NCBI GenBank assembly: GCA_020740485.1
Contig: DYMN01000006.1
Location: forward strand, 27,840-91,839
DNA: 64,000 bases
Origin: Polaribacter sp.
GTDB lineage: Bacteria; Bacteroidota; Bacteroidia; Flavobacteriales; Flavobacteriaceae
Direction of reading: 5' to 3'
The position numbers were made by a program, and so were the translations under genes. The notes beneath the pieces were generated by a model. It did no database searches. It worked only from the letters and a program-made list of their open reading frames with translations, and was not told the DNA's origin. This document shows positions 50,816 to 60,580 of this stretch, piece after piece (position 1 is the stretch's first letter; each line of letters opens with the position of its first letter).

Positions 50816-50855
50816 TTTATAACAAAAGTATTTTACTAAAAAAACAAGAAATAAA

Positions 50856-51584
50856 ATGAATTTTAACATCATACCGGCTATTGATATCATTGAAGGAAAA
50901 TGCGTGCGGCTTACTAAGGGCGATTATTCCACCCGCAAGGTTTATTATGAAAACCCATTAGATGTGGCATTGAGTTTTCAAGAATATGGATTTAAAAGAT
51001 TGCATATTGTAGATTTAGACGGAGCGAAAGCTAAACACCTTGTAAACTATAAAGTAGTGGAACAAATTGCATCAAGAACCCATTTTGAAATGGAATTGGG
51101 TGGTGGCATTAAAACCAATGAAGATGTAAAAATCGCCTTTTTATCCGGTGTACATAAAATCATTGTCGGAAGTATTGCCGCAACAAACCCCGAGACTGTT
51201 GCACTTTGGTTAGCTGCTTATGGAAGCAACAAAATCATTTTAGGCGCTGATGTGCAAAACCGTAAAATAGCCATTCACGGTTGGGAAGAACTCACCGCTC
51301 TCGATCTCATTTCATTTGTGCAGTCTTATCAAAACAAGGGAATAAAAGAAGTGATTTGTACTGATATCAGTAAGGACGGGATGTTACAAGGACCGGCTTT
51401 TGCATTGTATGAAGAAATATTGACTCAAACCCAGGTACAATTGATAGCCAGCGGTGGAGTTTCAAGTATTGAAGATATTGAAAAATTAGAAAAAATGGGT
51501 TGTAGCAGTGTCATAGTAGGAAAAGCCATTTACGAAAACAAAATCAGTTTAAAAGACCTTAAAGCCTTCCAAGAAAAATGTTAA
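50856..51584 (+). CDS. hisA: ProFAR isomerase (HisA)
   Basis: IIPAIDIIEGKCVRLTKGDY; GGIKTNEDV. Confidence 0.96.
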   Translation: MNFNIIPAIDIIEGKCVRLTKGDYSTRKVYYENPLDVALSFQEYGFKRLHIVDLDGAKAKHLVNYKVVEQIASRTHFEMELGGGIKTNEDVKIAFLSGVHKIIVGSIAATNPETVALWLAAYGSNKIILGADVQNRKIAIHGWEELTALDLISFVQSYQNKGIKEVICTDISKDGMLQGPAFALYEEILTQTQVQLIASGGVSSIEDIEKLEKMGCSSVIVGKAIYENKISLKDLKAFQEKC

Positions 51585-52330
51585 AAAAAAGAATTATTCC
51601 CTGTCTCGATATTAAAGATGGGAGAACCGTAAAAGGAGTCAATTTTATTAATTTAAGAGATGCCGGGGACCCGATAGCATTGGCTAAATATTACTCGCAA
51701 CAAGGCGCTGATGAACTTGTTTTTTTAGACATCACTGCCAGCCACGAAAACCGCAAAACCTTACTTCACCTTGTAACGCAAATAGCCCAAAACATTAACA
51801 TTCCCTTTGCTGTGGGCGGGGGTATTACCAGTGTAGAAGATGCGCAAAGAGTAATCCAAGCCGGTGCTGACAAAGTGAGCATCAACTCGGCTGCCGTTAA
51901 AAATCCGAAATTAATCAAAGAAATAGCGGATGTATTGGGTAGTCAAAGCGTGATCGTAGCGATTGACATTAAGCAAGTAGAAAATCAATGGACGGTTTAT
52001 ATCAACGGAGGCAGAGTAGCAACCCATAAAGAAGCCGTGCATTGGGCACGAGAAGCGGAACAATTAGGAGCCGGAGAAATATTGCTCACTTCTATGAACC
52101 ACGACGGGTCAAAAAGCGGATTTGCTTATGATATTACAAACCTAATAGCACAAGCGGTTAATATTCCGGTCATTGCTTCAGGCGGAGCAGGCACGTATCA
52201 ACATTTTTCCAAATTATTTACAAATTCCAAAATAAGTGCAGCATTGGCAGCCGGAATTTTTCACGACAACGAAATACAGCTAACCGAACTTAAAAATTAT
52301 CTCCAACAAAATAATATTCCAATAAGATAA
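51578..52330 (+). CDS. hisF: imidazole glycerol phosphate synthase cyclase subunit
   Basis: RIIPCLDIKDGRTVKGVNFINLRDAGDP. Confidence 0.97.
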   Translation: MLKKRIIPCLDIKDGRTVKGVNFINLRDAGDPIALAKYYSQQGADELVFLDITASHENRKTLLHLVTQIAQNINIPFAVGGGITSVEDAQRVIQAGADKVSINSAAVKNPKLIKEIADVLGSQSVIVAIDIKQVENQWTVYINGGRVATHKEAVHWAREAEQLGAGEILLTSMNHDGSKSGFAYDITNLIAQAVNIPVIASGGAGTYQHFSKLFTNSKISAALAAGIFHDNEIQLTELKNYLQQNNIPIR

Positions 52331-52342
52331 CAATTTAAAAAA

Positions 52343-52936
52343 ATGGTAAAACTCGATTTTAACAAAAACAAAGACGGTCTAATTCCCGTCATTATCCAAG
52401 ACTACTACACCCTTCAGATTTTGATGTTGGGCTACATGAACGAAGAAGCATATCAAAAAACACTTGCAGAAAAAAGAGTGACGTTTTATTCTCGCAGCCG
52501 TCAAAAACTTTGGTTAAAAGGAGAAACTTCGGGGAACTTTCTCATTGTGAAAGAAATGATTAGTGACTGCGATGACGATAGTTTATTGATTAAAGCGGAA
52601 GCCATGGGACCTACTTGTCACTTGGGAAATACTTCGTGTTTTGACAAAAAAGAAGACAAAGGATTTTTGTATAAATTAGAAAAAATTATTAGACAACGCA
52701 TCGACGACAAAGTAGCAGAATCGTACACTAACAAACTCTTCAACAAAGGAATCAATAAAGTAGCCCAAAAAGTGGGAGAAGAAGCTGTGGAGCTGATTAT
52801 TGAAGCCAAAGATGACAATACGGACTTGTTTAAAAACGAAGCAGCAGATTTACTGTATCATTTTCTTATTCTATTGCGTGCCAAAAATTTAGAATTAGCC
52901 GACATCGAGGCTGTTTTGGAAACAAGAATGAAATAA
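52343..52936 (+). CDS. hisIE: bifunctional phosphoribosyl-AMP cyclohydrolase/phosphoribosyl-ATP pyrophosphatase
   Basis: HisI (MLGYMNEEAYQKT, SRSRQKLWLKGETSGN, CDDDSLL) fused to HisE (KVGEEAVELIIEAK). Confidence 0.95.
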   Translation: MVKLDFNKNKDGLIPVIIQDYYTLQILMLGYMNEEAYQKTLAEKRVTFYSRSRQKLWLKGETSGNFLIVKEMISDCDDDSLLIKAEAMGPTCHLGNTSCFDKKEDKGFLYKLEKIIRQRIDDKVAESYTNKLFNKGINKVAQKVGEEAVELIIEAKDDNTDLFKNEAADLLYHFLILLRAKNLELADIEAVLETRMK

Positions 52937-52967
52937 GTTATAAACCAAAAAGGTGGTTTTTATAACT
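52936..52967 (+). terminator. putative his operon terminator hairpin
   Basis: AGTTATAAACC-aaaaaggt-GGTTTTTATAACT; imperfect. Confidence 0.5.
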
Positions 52968-53020
52968 GAATCATTTGATGAAGGTGGATTAGCTGTAAAT
53001 TTTAAAAAGTTAAACAAACT

Positions 53021-53043
53021 TTGTTTACTTTTGTTTTTATTTT
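53021..53043 (+). promoter_or_regulatory. palindrome overlapping the panB -7 promoter element
   Basis: TAAACAAA-C-TTTGTTTA (53021-53037) overlaps TACTTTTG (53036-53043). Confidence 0.45.
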
Positions 53044-53056
53044 AAATTTTACAACC

Positions 53057-53875
53057 ATGTCAGCCATCAGCAAAGAATACAAAAGAGTGACCGTAAAATC
53101 ACTTGTAGAAATGAAAGCCAACAAGGAAAAAATTGCCATGCTTACGGCTTATGATTACACGATGGCTAAAATCGTAGATCATTCTGGAATAGATGTCATA
53201 TTAGTTGGCGACTCTGCTTCAAATGTTATGGCAGGTCACGAAACCACACTACCGATAACTTTAGATCAGATGATTTATCATGCGAGTTCAGTAATCAGAG
53301 GTGTAGAAAGAGCGTTAGTTGTAGTCGATTTGCCTTTTGGTTCTTATCAAGGGAACTCTCGCGTGGCTTTGGAAGCTTCTATCCGGATTATGAAAGAATC
53401 TGGCGCACATGCCGTAAAAATGGAAGGCGGGAGTGAAATACAGGAATCGGTGACGCGTATTCTTTCTGCGGGAATTCCCGTAATGGCGCATTTGGGTTTA
53501 ACCCCTCAATCCATCTATAAATTCGGGACTTATACCGTGCGTGCCAAAGAAAAAGAAGAAGCCGAAAAACTGAAACAAGATGCTAAACTACTACAAGAAT
53601 TGGGTTGTTTCGCCTTGGTTTTAGAAAAAGTTCCTGCCAAATTAGCCGAAGAAGTTGCTAAAAACTTGAGTATTCCGGTCATTGGAATCGGTGCCGGTGG
53701 CGGTGTAGACGGACAAGTATTGGTAACCCACGATATGCTGGGAATGACCCACGAATTCAGCCCTCGATTTTTGAGACGCTACTTGGATTTGTTTGATGCG
53801 ATGAATCAAGCATTTTCTAAATATATTGAAGATGTGAAAAAAGGAGATTTCCCAAGTAAGGAAGAGCAGTATTAA
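53057..53875 (+). CDS. panB: 3-methyl-2-oxobutanoate hydroxymethyltransferase
   Basis: [44 protein letters not shown] 53057 preferred over 53021. Confidence 0.96.
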   Translation: MSAISKEYKRVTVKSLVEMKANKEKIAMLTAYDYTMAKIVDHSGIDVILVGDSASNVMAGHETTLPITLDQMIYHASSVIRGVERALVVVDLPFGSYQGNSRVALEASIRIMKESGAHAVKMEGGSEIQESVTRILSAGIPVMAHLGLTPQSIYKFGTYTVRAKEKEEAEKLKQDAKLLQELGCFALVLEKVPAKLAEEVAKNLSIPVIGIGAGGGVDGQVLVTHDMLGMTHEFSPRFLRRYLDLFDAMNQAFSKYIEDVKKGDFPSKEEQY

Positions 53876-53982
53876 GGAAGTCATTTTTCACAAAACTTTA
53901 ATTTTTTATTATCATTTTATTAGGAAGGTAAGGTCTTAGTTTTGAATCTGTTTACAGTTTCAAAACAAAACTAACCTTTTAT

Positions 53983-54708
53983 ATGAAGGGAAAATTACTT
54001 TTACTCTTTCTGCTTACAACCCTAACCCATTTTGGGCAATCCAATATAACCGGAACTGTATTGAATAGCGATGATTTAACCACGCTTCATGGAATTAAAA
54101 TCATCAATCTTAACAGTAAGCAGTTTTGTTATTCTAACGAATACGGTGGGTTTAGTGTCAAAGGGGTTGCGAACGATACCCTATCGTTTGAATCAACCTT
54201 TTTTAATCCTTTACAAGTTGTGGTAACTCAATATTTGATAGATAAAAAGGATAACAAATTTGAAATGAAAGAAACTGTTTTTGATCTTGCCGAAGTAAAT
54301 TTAATAAAGTTTAATAAAGAAGTATTTAATTTAAAATTGAATGAAGAAATTCAAAACGACATTAAAAATAGACCCTATTTATACTATCCGAAACCTGAAC
54401 TAAGTTTTAACATCGCTGGAGTTATTGGATTTGTAATCAAACCTTTGATGAAAAAAGAAATTGTTGACAATCGGGTTACTTTAAGTTATGAATTTTTTGA
54501 AAGCCTTTTTGAAAATAATCCCTTATTTAACGATGTTTTTTTAACACAACGATTAGGATTAAATTGGGAAGAAAAATCTTTGTTTTTTGAGTTTTGCTCT
54601 TTTCAAAATTTAAAAGTTTCCAAAGAAACCTCGACCGATAATTTTCAATTGATGGATATGCTCATTAAACAAAGTGAAATTTTCAAAAAAAGGAAAACTG
54701 AAAATTGA
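53983..54708 (+). CDS. carboxypeptidase-like regulatory domain protein
   Basis: Signal peptide; NITGTVLNSDDLTTLHGIKIINLNSKQFCYSNEYGGFSVKGVANDTLSF. Confidence 0.75.
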   Translation: MKGKLLLLFLLTTLTHFGQSNITGTVLNSDDLTTLHGIKIINLNSKQFCYSNEYGGFSVKGVANDTLSFESTFFNPLQVVVTQYLIDKKDNKFEMKETVFDLAEVNLIKFNKEVFNLKLNEEIQNDIKNRPYLYYPKPELSFNIAGVIGFVIKPLMKKEIVDNRVTLSYEFFESLFENNPLFNDVFLTQRLGLNWEEKSLFFEFCSFQNLKVSKETSTDNFQLMDMLIKQSEIFKKRKTEN

Positions 54709-54829
54709 ACAAACCTATTGTTATATGTTCGCCTAAAATTTATATATATTTGTTTGTGATTAAAAATAACTCGATATTAATGTAAAACGGACTTCAAATA
54801 TACAAGTCGATTGAAACTAAAATAAACTC

Positions 54830-57313
54830 ATGAATTACAAGATCGCTTTATTTACTTTTATTCTTTTCCCCATCGTAGTTTTCTCTCAAATCAAAGGCAC
54901 CGTAAAAGATGAAAAAGGAAATGCCTTGTCTTTTGTAAACGTTTATATAGAGGGGACTTACACCGGAACCACTACCAATGAATTGGGAAAATTTGAATTG
55001 TTTCTAAAAAAAGACCAAACCAAAGGCACCCTAGTTTTTCAATCCTTGGGATTTAAAACTCAAAAAATCACTTTTGATACACCCCATCAAATCTTTGAAG
55101 TTGTGATGGTGGAGGAAAGTTATGAGTTGGCGGAAGTTGCTATCACCTCCAAAGAAAATCCGGCTAATGCTATCATTCGAAATGCTATAAAAAACAGAGA
55201 AAAAAATAGTATGATTTATAAAAAATTTACCGCTGACTTTTATTCTCGCGGCATATTTAAATTGAAGAATATGCCTAAAAAAATCTTTGGGCAAGAGATA
55301 GGCGACTTAGACGGCGCTTTGGATTCTACCGGGACCGGAATCATTTATCTTTCAGAAACTGTATCGAAGGTGGCTTATGACCATCCAAATCAATTTTCAG
55401 AAACTATCATCGCTTCTAAAGTAAGTGGCGACCACAAAGGTTACTCGTTCAACACAGCCGATGGAGCCAATTTTGATTTTTATATGACTACGCTGAGTTT
55501 AGGCGGGATGAAAATGATTTCACCTATCGCCAACAATGCTTTTGCCTATTATAAATTCAAATTGGAATCTTCTTTCAAAGACAACAACGGATTCTTAATC
55601 AACAAAATACAACTAATTCCCAAAAGAGACAATGAACCGGTTTTTGATGGTTACCTATTTATCGTAGAGGACACGTGGCAGATCTACGGCGTTGATCTCA
55701 CTACTAAAGGAAAGAGAATTGCTAATGAGTTTACTAAAACCTTAGGAATTACCCAAAACTACACCTACAATCCCACAGATAAAATTTGGTCAAAAAATTC
55801 ACAAATTATAGATATTAATGCAGGCGCATTCGGAATTGATTTTTTTGGAAAATTCAATCACGTGTTCTCCAATTACAATTTTGAAAAGGTTTTTGAAAAA
55901 AAAGACTTCACAAAGCAAATGATTAATTATGAAAAAGAATCCAATAAAAAAACAGATGATTATTGGGGTAACCATCGGCAAGTGCCACTCACCGACGAAG
56001 AACAAAATGATTACATTCGCAAAGACAGCATTCGCGAAGTCAGAACGTCAGAAAAGTATTTAGACTCATTAGATAAGGTAAATAACAAACTCAAAATATT
56101 AGATTTGGTTACCGGCTATACTTACAACAATTCCTTTGAAAAATGGGGTTGGGGTTATGATGGAATGCTCAATTTCGGTAATTTTAATACGGTGCAAGGT
56201 TGGATTATCAGCAGTGGATTTTCTTTCTTTAAATCAAAAGAAGAACCCAATCAAAAAATGCGCATCAATACCAATTTAGAATACAGTTTTTCGGAGAAAA
56301 AATTAAGACCTACCTTGAGCTATTATAAGCGTTTTAACAATATTAATTACAAAACTTTACGTGTAGAAGGGGGTTGGAAAACCCAACAATTCAATGAAAA
56401 CAATCCGATTTTACCGATAACTAATTCATTTTCTACCTTGTATTTCAAAGACAATTTTTTAAAAATCTATGATAAAAAATTTGTAACCGTGAAGTTTTCA
56501 CAAGATCTAATTACAGGATTGCATTTGAAAACCGGATTGGAATTTGCAGCAAGAAGTCCGTTGCGCAACACCGATTTTCGCAGTTGGACCAAAAAAGACA
56601 AAATTTACACCTCAAACAATCCGCTACAACCCTTCAATGAAAATTCCGATGCGTTTGAAAAACATCATTTGTGGGTATTTAACCTTTCAACCCATATTAC
56701 TTTTGGTCAAAAATACATCAATCGTCCGGACGGAAGAATCAATGTTTCGACTAAAAACTATCCGAAATTTCAATTGACGTACAAAAAAGGATTATTAGGA
56801 AGCAAGGAAAATTTCAACTTTGATTATGCGGAAATTCACACCAATTACCATAAAAAAATGAGTAACAAAGGTGATTTTGGAATGAGTATTACCGCAGGGA
56901 AATTTCTAAATGCAGCTAATATCGCCTTGGCTGATTACAAGCATTTTAACGGGAATCAATCTTATGTGTCGGGAATAGGTGAAAACTTGGATAGTTTCAA
57001 TCTACTGCCCTATTATTCGCACAGTACATCAAAACAGTTTTTTGAACTGCACGCCGAGCATAATTTTAAAGGTTATATTATGAATAAAATACCGCTAATC
57101 AACAAGTTGAGAACCCAATTGGTAGTAGGTTATCATCAACTCTCATTACCGGAACAGAAACCATTTATGGAATTTACAGCCGGGTTGAGTAATGTAGGAT
57201 TTGGGAAATTTCGCCTTTTCCGAGTAGATTATGTAAGAGCCTATCAAGGCGATTTTATCAAAGATGGTGTTGTTTTTGGATTAGCGTTCATTGATGCGTT
57301 TGAAAGGAGATAG
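54830..57313 (+). CDS. DUF5686 and carboxypeptidase regulatory-like domain outer-membrane protein
   Basis: Signal peptide, QIKGTVKDEKGNALSFVNVYIEGTYTGTTTNELGKF; large C-terminal beta-barrel. Confidence 0.85.
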   Translation: MNYKIALFTFILFPIVVFSQIKGTVKDEKGNALSFVNVYIEGTYTGTTTNELGKFELFLKKDQTKGTLVFQSLGFKTQKITFDTPHQIFEVVMVEESYELAEVAITSKENPANAIIRNAIKNREKNSMIYKKFTADFYSRGIFKLKNMPKKIFGQEIGDLDGALDSTGTGIIYLSETVSKVAYDHPNQFSETIIASKVSGDHKGYSFNTADGANFDFYMTTLSLGGMKMISPIANNAFAYYKFKLESSFKDNNGFLINKIQLIPKRDNEPVFDGYLFIVEDTWQIYGVDLTTKGKRIANEFTKTLGITQNYTYNPTDKIWSKNSQIIDINAGAFGIDFFGKFNHVFSNYNFEKVFEKKDFTKQMINYEKESNKKTDDYWGNHRQVPLTDEEQNDYIRKDSIREVRTSEKYLDSLDKVNNKLKILDLVTGYTYNNSFEKWGWGYDGMLNFGNFNTVQGWIISSGFSFFKSKEEPNQKMRINTNLEYSFSEKKLRPTLSYYKRFNNINYKTLRVEGGWKTQQFNENNPILPITNSFSTLYFKDNFLKIYDKKFVTVKFSQDLITGLHLKTGLEFAARSPLRNTDFRSWTKKDKIYTSNNPLQPFNENSDAFEKHHLWVFNLSTHITFGQKYINRPDGRINVSTKNYPKFQLTYKKGLLGSKENFNFDYAEIHTNYHKKMSNKGDFGMSITAGKFLNAANIALADYKHFNGNQSYVSGIGENLDSFNLLPYYSHSTSKQFFELHAEHNFKGYIMNKIPLINKLRTQLVVGYHQLSLPEQKPFMEFTAGLSNVGFGKFRLFRVDYVRAYQGDFIKDGVVFGLAFIDAFERR

Positions 57314-57919
57314 ATGAAAAACCAAAAAATCATTCTGATCATATTATTAATCTTGTTGGCAATTATAACTACCGCCATCAAACCTTTGTTCCCTCAAGAC
57401 CAATTATTGCAACATATTGGGACTTTTTGGTTACTTATACTCTTGTATTATGATATAAAAAAAATTCAAAAATGGTCAGGATTCATTGGAATATACTTAT
57501 TTACTATTTTACACATCATAGGAGCGCGCTATGTTTATTCCAATGTGCCTTATGACGAATGGTTCCCTTTCATTTTTGACCCTATTGTCATTAACGAACG
57601 CAACCATTTTGACCGATTCGTACATTTTAGTTTTGGTGTTTTATTTTTCCCTTTTTTAATGCAATGGATTAAGCGTTGGAATTTAAAAAGCGTTGGGAAA
57701 ACTATTTTAATCACTTGGTTAATGATACAAAGTATGAGCTTAATTTATGAGCTTTTGGAATGGAATTTAACACTAATGGCATCTCCCGAAGACGCTAATA
57801 CCTACAATGGTCAGCAAGGCGATATGTGGGATGCTCAAAAGGATATGACATTAGCGATGTTTGGTTCTACAATTATGTCAATTTATTATTTTTTAACCTT
57901 TAAAATCTTAAAAAAATGA
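57314..57919 (+). CDS. DUF2238/YjdF-like membrane protein
   Basis: Multiple TM helices; NHFDRFVHFSFGVLFFPF; GDMWDAQKDMTLAMFGS. Confidence 0.75.
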   Translation: MKNQKIILIILLILLAIITTAIKPLFPQDQLLQHIGTFWLLILLYYDIKKIQKWSGFIGIYLFTILHIIGARYVYSNVPYDEWFPFIFDPIVINERNHFDRFVHFSFGVLFFPFLMQWIKRWNLKSVGKTILITWLMIQSMSLIYELLEWNLTLMASPEDANTYNGQQGDMWDAQKDMTLAMFGSTIMSIYYFLTFKILKK

Positions 57920-58530
57920 AACCTTTATTTCAAATCTCGATTCTAATTTCGCTCTTCTTCATTTCTTGTACCCAATCACCAAAACCTGTTGAAAATACTG
58001 AAACAACAGCGGAAGTTTTCAATGAAGATGCAAAACTTGAATTAGACTCCTACTCCAAAAGAAGTTATGAAGATTTAATTGAAAAATTATTTAACGAAGC
58101 AATTAAAAACGATCCAAACCTAAAAAATTTGATGGCAGACATTAATTCATTTGATAAAAAAAAGGAAAATGATTTAAAAAAATATGATGACTTTAAAAAC
58201 TATGATAAAAGTTATAAAGATGCTTATAATGATATACTAAATCAGATTAAAGACAGTACATTAAAAAAAGAAACACAAAAATTATTTGATGAACTTATAA
58301 AACAACAAGATGTTAAAAACAGTCCTTTATGGGCAAAAGAAACAGCTTTGGATGCAAAACAATCTATGCTTCAAGATAAAGTTCTATTGATGAAGTTATT
58401 CGTAACATTTCCTATGATGCAAAAATATTGGGTAAATAAAAACCCGACAATCAAAATTTTTGATAAATCCAACAACGCAATTGATTCATTGTTAGAGAAA
58501 ACCCAACCCTACACAACCCTTGTAAAATGA
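57916..58530 (+). CDS. putative lipoprotein
   Basis: Lipobox-like LISLFFISC; overlaps the upstream gene by 4 nt. Confidence 0.65.
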   Translation: MKPLFQISILISLFFISCTQSPKPVENTETTAEVFNEDAKLELDSYSKRSYEDLIEKLFNEAIKNDPNLKNLMADINSFDKKKENDLKKYDDFKNYDKSYKDAYNDILNQIKDSTLKKETQKLFDELIKQQDVKNSPLWAKETALDAKQSMLQDKVLLMKLFVTFPMMQKYWVNKNPTIKIFDKSNNAIDSLLEKTQPYTTLVK

Positions 58531-58536
58531 TTTAAT

Positions 58537-58860
58537 TTGACCGATTCAGAAAAAATACAACTCCTTCAAAAAGAGATTATTAAAACAAAAAAAATCATCA
58601 AGCAATATCAAGAGCAACTCAAACCCATTGCTCCCGATTGCGCTGTAGATGCGCTTTCGCGTATGGATACTATGATGGATAATAAGATAGTGGAACAATC
58701 ACTATCACAAAATATTATAAGGTTAAACCAACTCGAAATAGTATTGGAAAGCGTTGGTAAAAAAGGATTTGGTATTTGTAGAAAATGCGGTCAACCCATT
58801 GCCATCGGTAGAATATTGATTCGCCCGGAGAGTTTGTATTGTGTGCGATGTGCGGAGTAA
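58537..58860 (+). CDS. TraR/DksA-type zinc-finger protein
   Basis: C-terminal CRKCGQPIAIGRILIRPESLYCVRC; TTG start. Confidence 0.82.
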   Translation: MTDSEKIQLLQKEIIKTKKIIKQYQEQLKPIAPDCAVDALSRMDTMMDNKIVEQSLSQNIIRLNQLEIVLESVGKKGFGICRKCGQPIAIGRILIRPESLYCVRCAE

Positions 58861-59000
58861 AAATAATTTACAGACTAAGAATGTTTTGAAAAACTTAGGG
58901 ATTAATTTTTAAAATCTCAATTTCTCATCTCAAAGCATATTTTTAGAAATTCATTTGAGATTTTTATTTAGGCTAAAGCCCGTCTTTAGTTTTTACTGTT

Positions 59001-59038
59001 GCCCCGCCCTTTGCCCCGCCCTTTAGGGCGGGGGCAAA
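59001..59038. repeat. GC-rich palindrome TTGCCCCGCCCTTTAGGGCGGGGGCAA with duplicated half
   Basis: Strong hairpin in an AT-rich genome; extra half copy gccccgcccttt at 59001-59012. Confidence 0.75.
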
Positions 59039-59131
59039 TAATTTGAATCTGTTTTTTAGCCAAAACAATTGACTATATCCTAAAGGATTTGAAAACCTTC
59101 CAGGTTCTACTCACCCCAAAAATAGCGCAAA

Positions 59132-59236
59132 ATGAACGGCAATCACCTTTCCATAGTAGAAATACTGCGTGCGTGGATCGGCAGAGAGGATAAAAGATTG
59201 CCGGATGGGTTATTCCAAATTTTACGCCATTTGTAA
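59132..59236 (+). CDS. possible 34-aa small ORF
   Basis: ATG...TAA encodes MNGNHLSIVEILRAWIGREDKRLPDGLFQILRHL; no homolog recognised; may be a gene remnant. Confidence 0.25.
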   Translation: MNGNHLSIVEILRAWIGREDKRLPDGLFQILRHL

Positions 59237-59240
59237 ACCC

Positions 59241-59261
59241 CGAAGGTTTTCATAACCTTCG
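59241..59261. repeat. intergenic hairpin repeat CGAAGGTTttcatAACCTTCG
   Basis: Perfect 8-bp arms. Confidence 0.6.
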
Positions 59262-59304
59262 CAGTTTGAACTTGAAACCTAAAACTTGAACCTCTGAAAA
59301 CCCA

Positions 59305-59631
59305 TTAAGGTTCCCAAAATAGCTCTTTAAAATTCACAATTTGATTGTCTACAATCACAGCACCTTCGTTTTCAAGGAGTTGTTGCATCAAGTTGGTGCC
59401 TTCAAAATGATGTTTTCCGGTGAGAATTCCTTTGCTGTTTACCACTCTGTGTGCAGGAACATCCTCCATGCCGTGTGATGCATTCATCGCCCAACCCACC
59501 ATACGCGCACTGCGAGTGGTTCCCAATTTTCTAGCAATTGCACCATAACTCGTCACACGACCAAAAGGAATTTGTCTGGCGATTTCATAGACTTTTTCAA
59601 AGAAGTTATCAGTTGTCGGAAACATTATCAA
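59305..59631 (-). CDS. MGMT-family alkyltransferase-like protein lacking the catalytic Cys
   Basis: IPFGRVTSYGAIARKLGTTRSARMVGWAM with VPAHRVVNSKG in place of the canonical PCHRV. Confidence 0.88.
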   Translation of the reverse strand: MIMFPTTDNFFEKVYEIARQIPFGRVTSYGAIARKLGTTRSARMVGWAMNASHGMEDVPAHRVVNSKGILTGKHHFEGTNLMQQLLENEGAVIVDNQIVNFKELFWEP

Positions 59632-60293
59632 ATAGGAAATTTAAACTGCAAATAGGTTATATCCTTATGCGAGAACATTTTTTCGTAGAAGGTTTGCACT
59701 TCGGTTACAATCGCCGGAGCACCTTCTTGATGATATACATCGTTATTAGAATACAAAATGGGATAACCCAAACCGGATAGTAATCCCAACGTGTAACCGT
59801 GAAGAAATTCGCTATCGGTTTTTAGGTGAACAATACCATTGGGTTGAAGAATGAGTTGGTATTTGTCTAAAAAAGATTTGTTGGTCAAGCGGTGTTTGGT
59901 ACGTTTGAACTTGATTTGCGGGTCGGGAAAAGTGATCCAAATTTCAGCTACTTCATTGGTTGCAAAACAAAGGTCAATCAACTCTATTTGAGTACGAAGA
60001 AAAACGACATTTGTTATATTTTCTTCAACAGCCGTCTTAGCTCCACGCCAGAAACGCGCGCCTTTGATATCAACGCCGATGTAATTAAACTCGGGATTGC
60101 GTTTTGCCATAGCAATAGTGTATTCACCTTTGCCACAACCTAACTCTAAAATGATGGGATGATTATTGTTAAAAAAAGATTGCCATTTCCCTTTCCATTG
60201 AAATCCGTTCAGAACTTCATCTCTAGAAGGTTGAATGACATTTTGAAAGGTTTCGTTTTCGCGAAATCTATTGAGTTTATTTTTGCTCCCCAC
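59628..60293 (-). CDS. trmB: tRNA (guanine-N7-)-methyltransferase
   Basis: ILELGCGKGEYTIAMAKRNPEFNYIGVDIKGARFWRGAKTA; WITFPDPQIKFKRTKHRLTN. Confidence 0.95.
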   Translation of the reverse strand: MGSKNKLNRFRENETFQNVIQPSRDEVLNGFQWKGKWQSFFNNNHPIILELGCGKGEYTIAMAKRNPEFNYIGVDIKGARFWRGAKTAVEENITNVVFLRTQIELIDLCFATNEVAEIWITFPDPQIKFKRTKHRLTNKSFLDKYQLILQPNGIVHLKTDSEFLHGYTLGLLSGLGYPILYSNNDVYHQEGAPAIVTEVQTFYEKMFSHKDITYLQFKFPI

Positions 60294-60297
60294 AGAA

Positions 60298-60531
60298 CTA
60301 TGCTACGTCTTCTTTACCTTCTCTTTTGTATTTAAACATCTGCCCCATCCAATAAAATAGCGCTACAAAGCCTGTAAGAATAAGCACCCAACTGATTACA
60401 TTGGAGGTCCACCATCCTGAAACGTCTTTTCTAAAAAAATCATAAGGCAAGAAAAGTACGTTTTCAAAAAGACTTGCTAATAAAGTCCAAATATTATTTG
60501 CTAACATAAGTTTGTATTGTTTACTTTGCAA
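60298..60531 (-). CDS. small conserved membrane protein (DUF6341-like)
   Basis: 77 aa; NNIWTLLASLFENVLFLPYDFFRK...; one to two TM helices. Confidence 0.65.
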   Translation of the reverse strand: MQSKQYKLMLANNIWTLLASLFENVLFLPYDFFRKDVSGWWTSNVISWVLILTGFVALFYWMGQMFKYKREGKEDVA

Positions 60532-60580
60532 ACGTAATTATTTTTTTTAATTTTTACTAAAACTCACTTTATTTTTTTAC

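Noticed and set aside
58981-59038. GC-rich palindrome as an IS or phage att site
   Set aside because: No transposase, integrase or flanking target duplication; more like a dispersed palindromic repeat.
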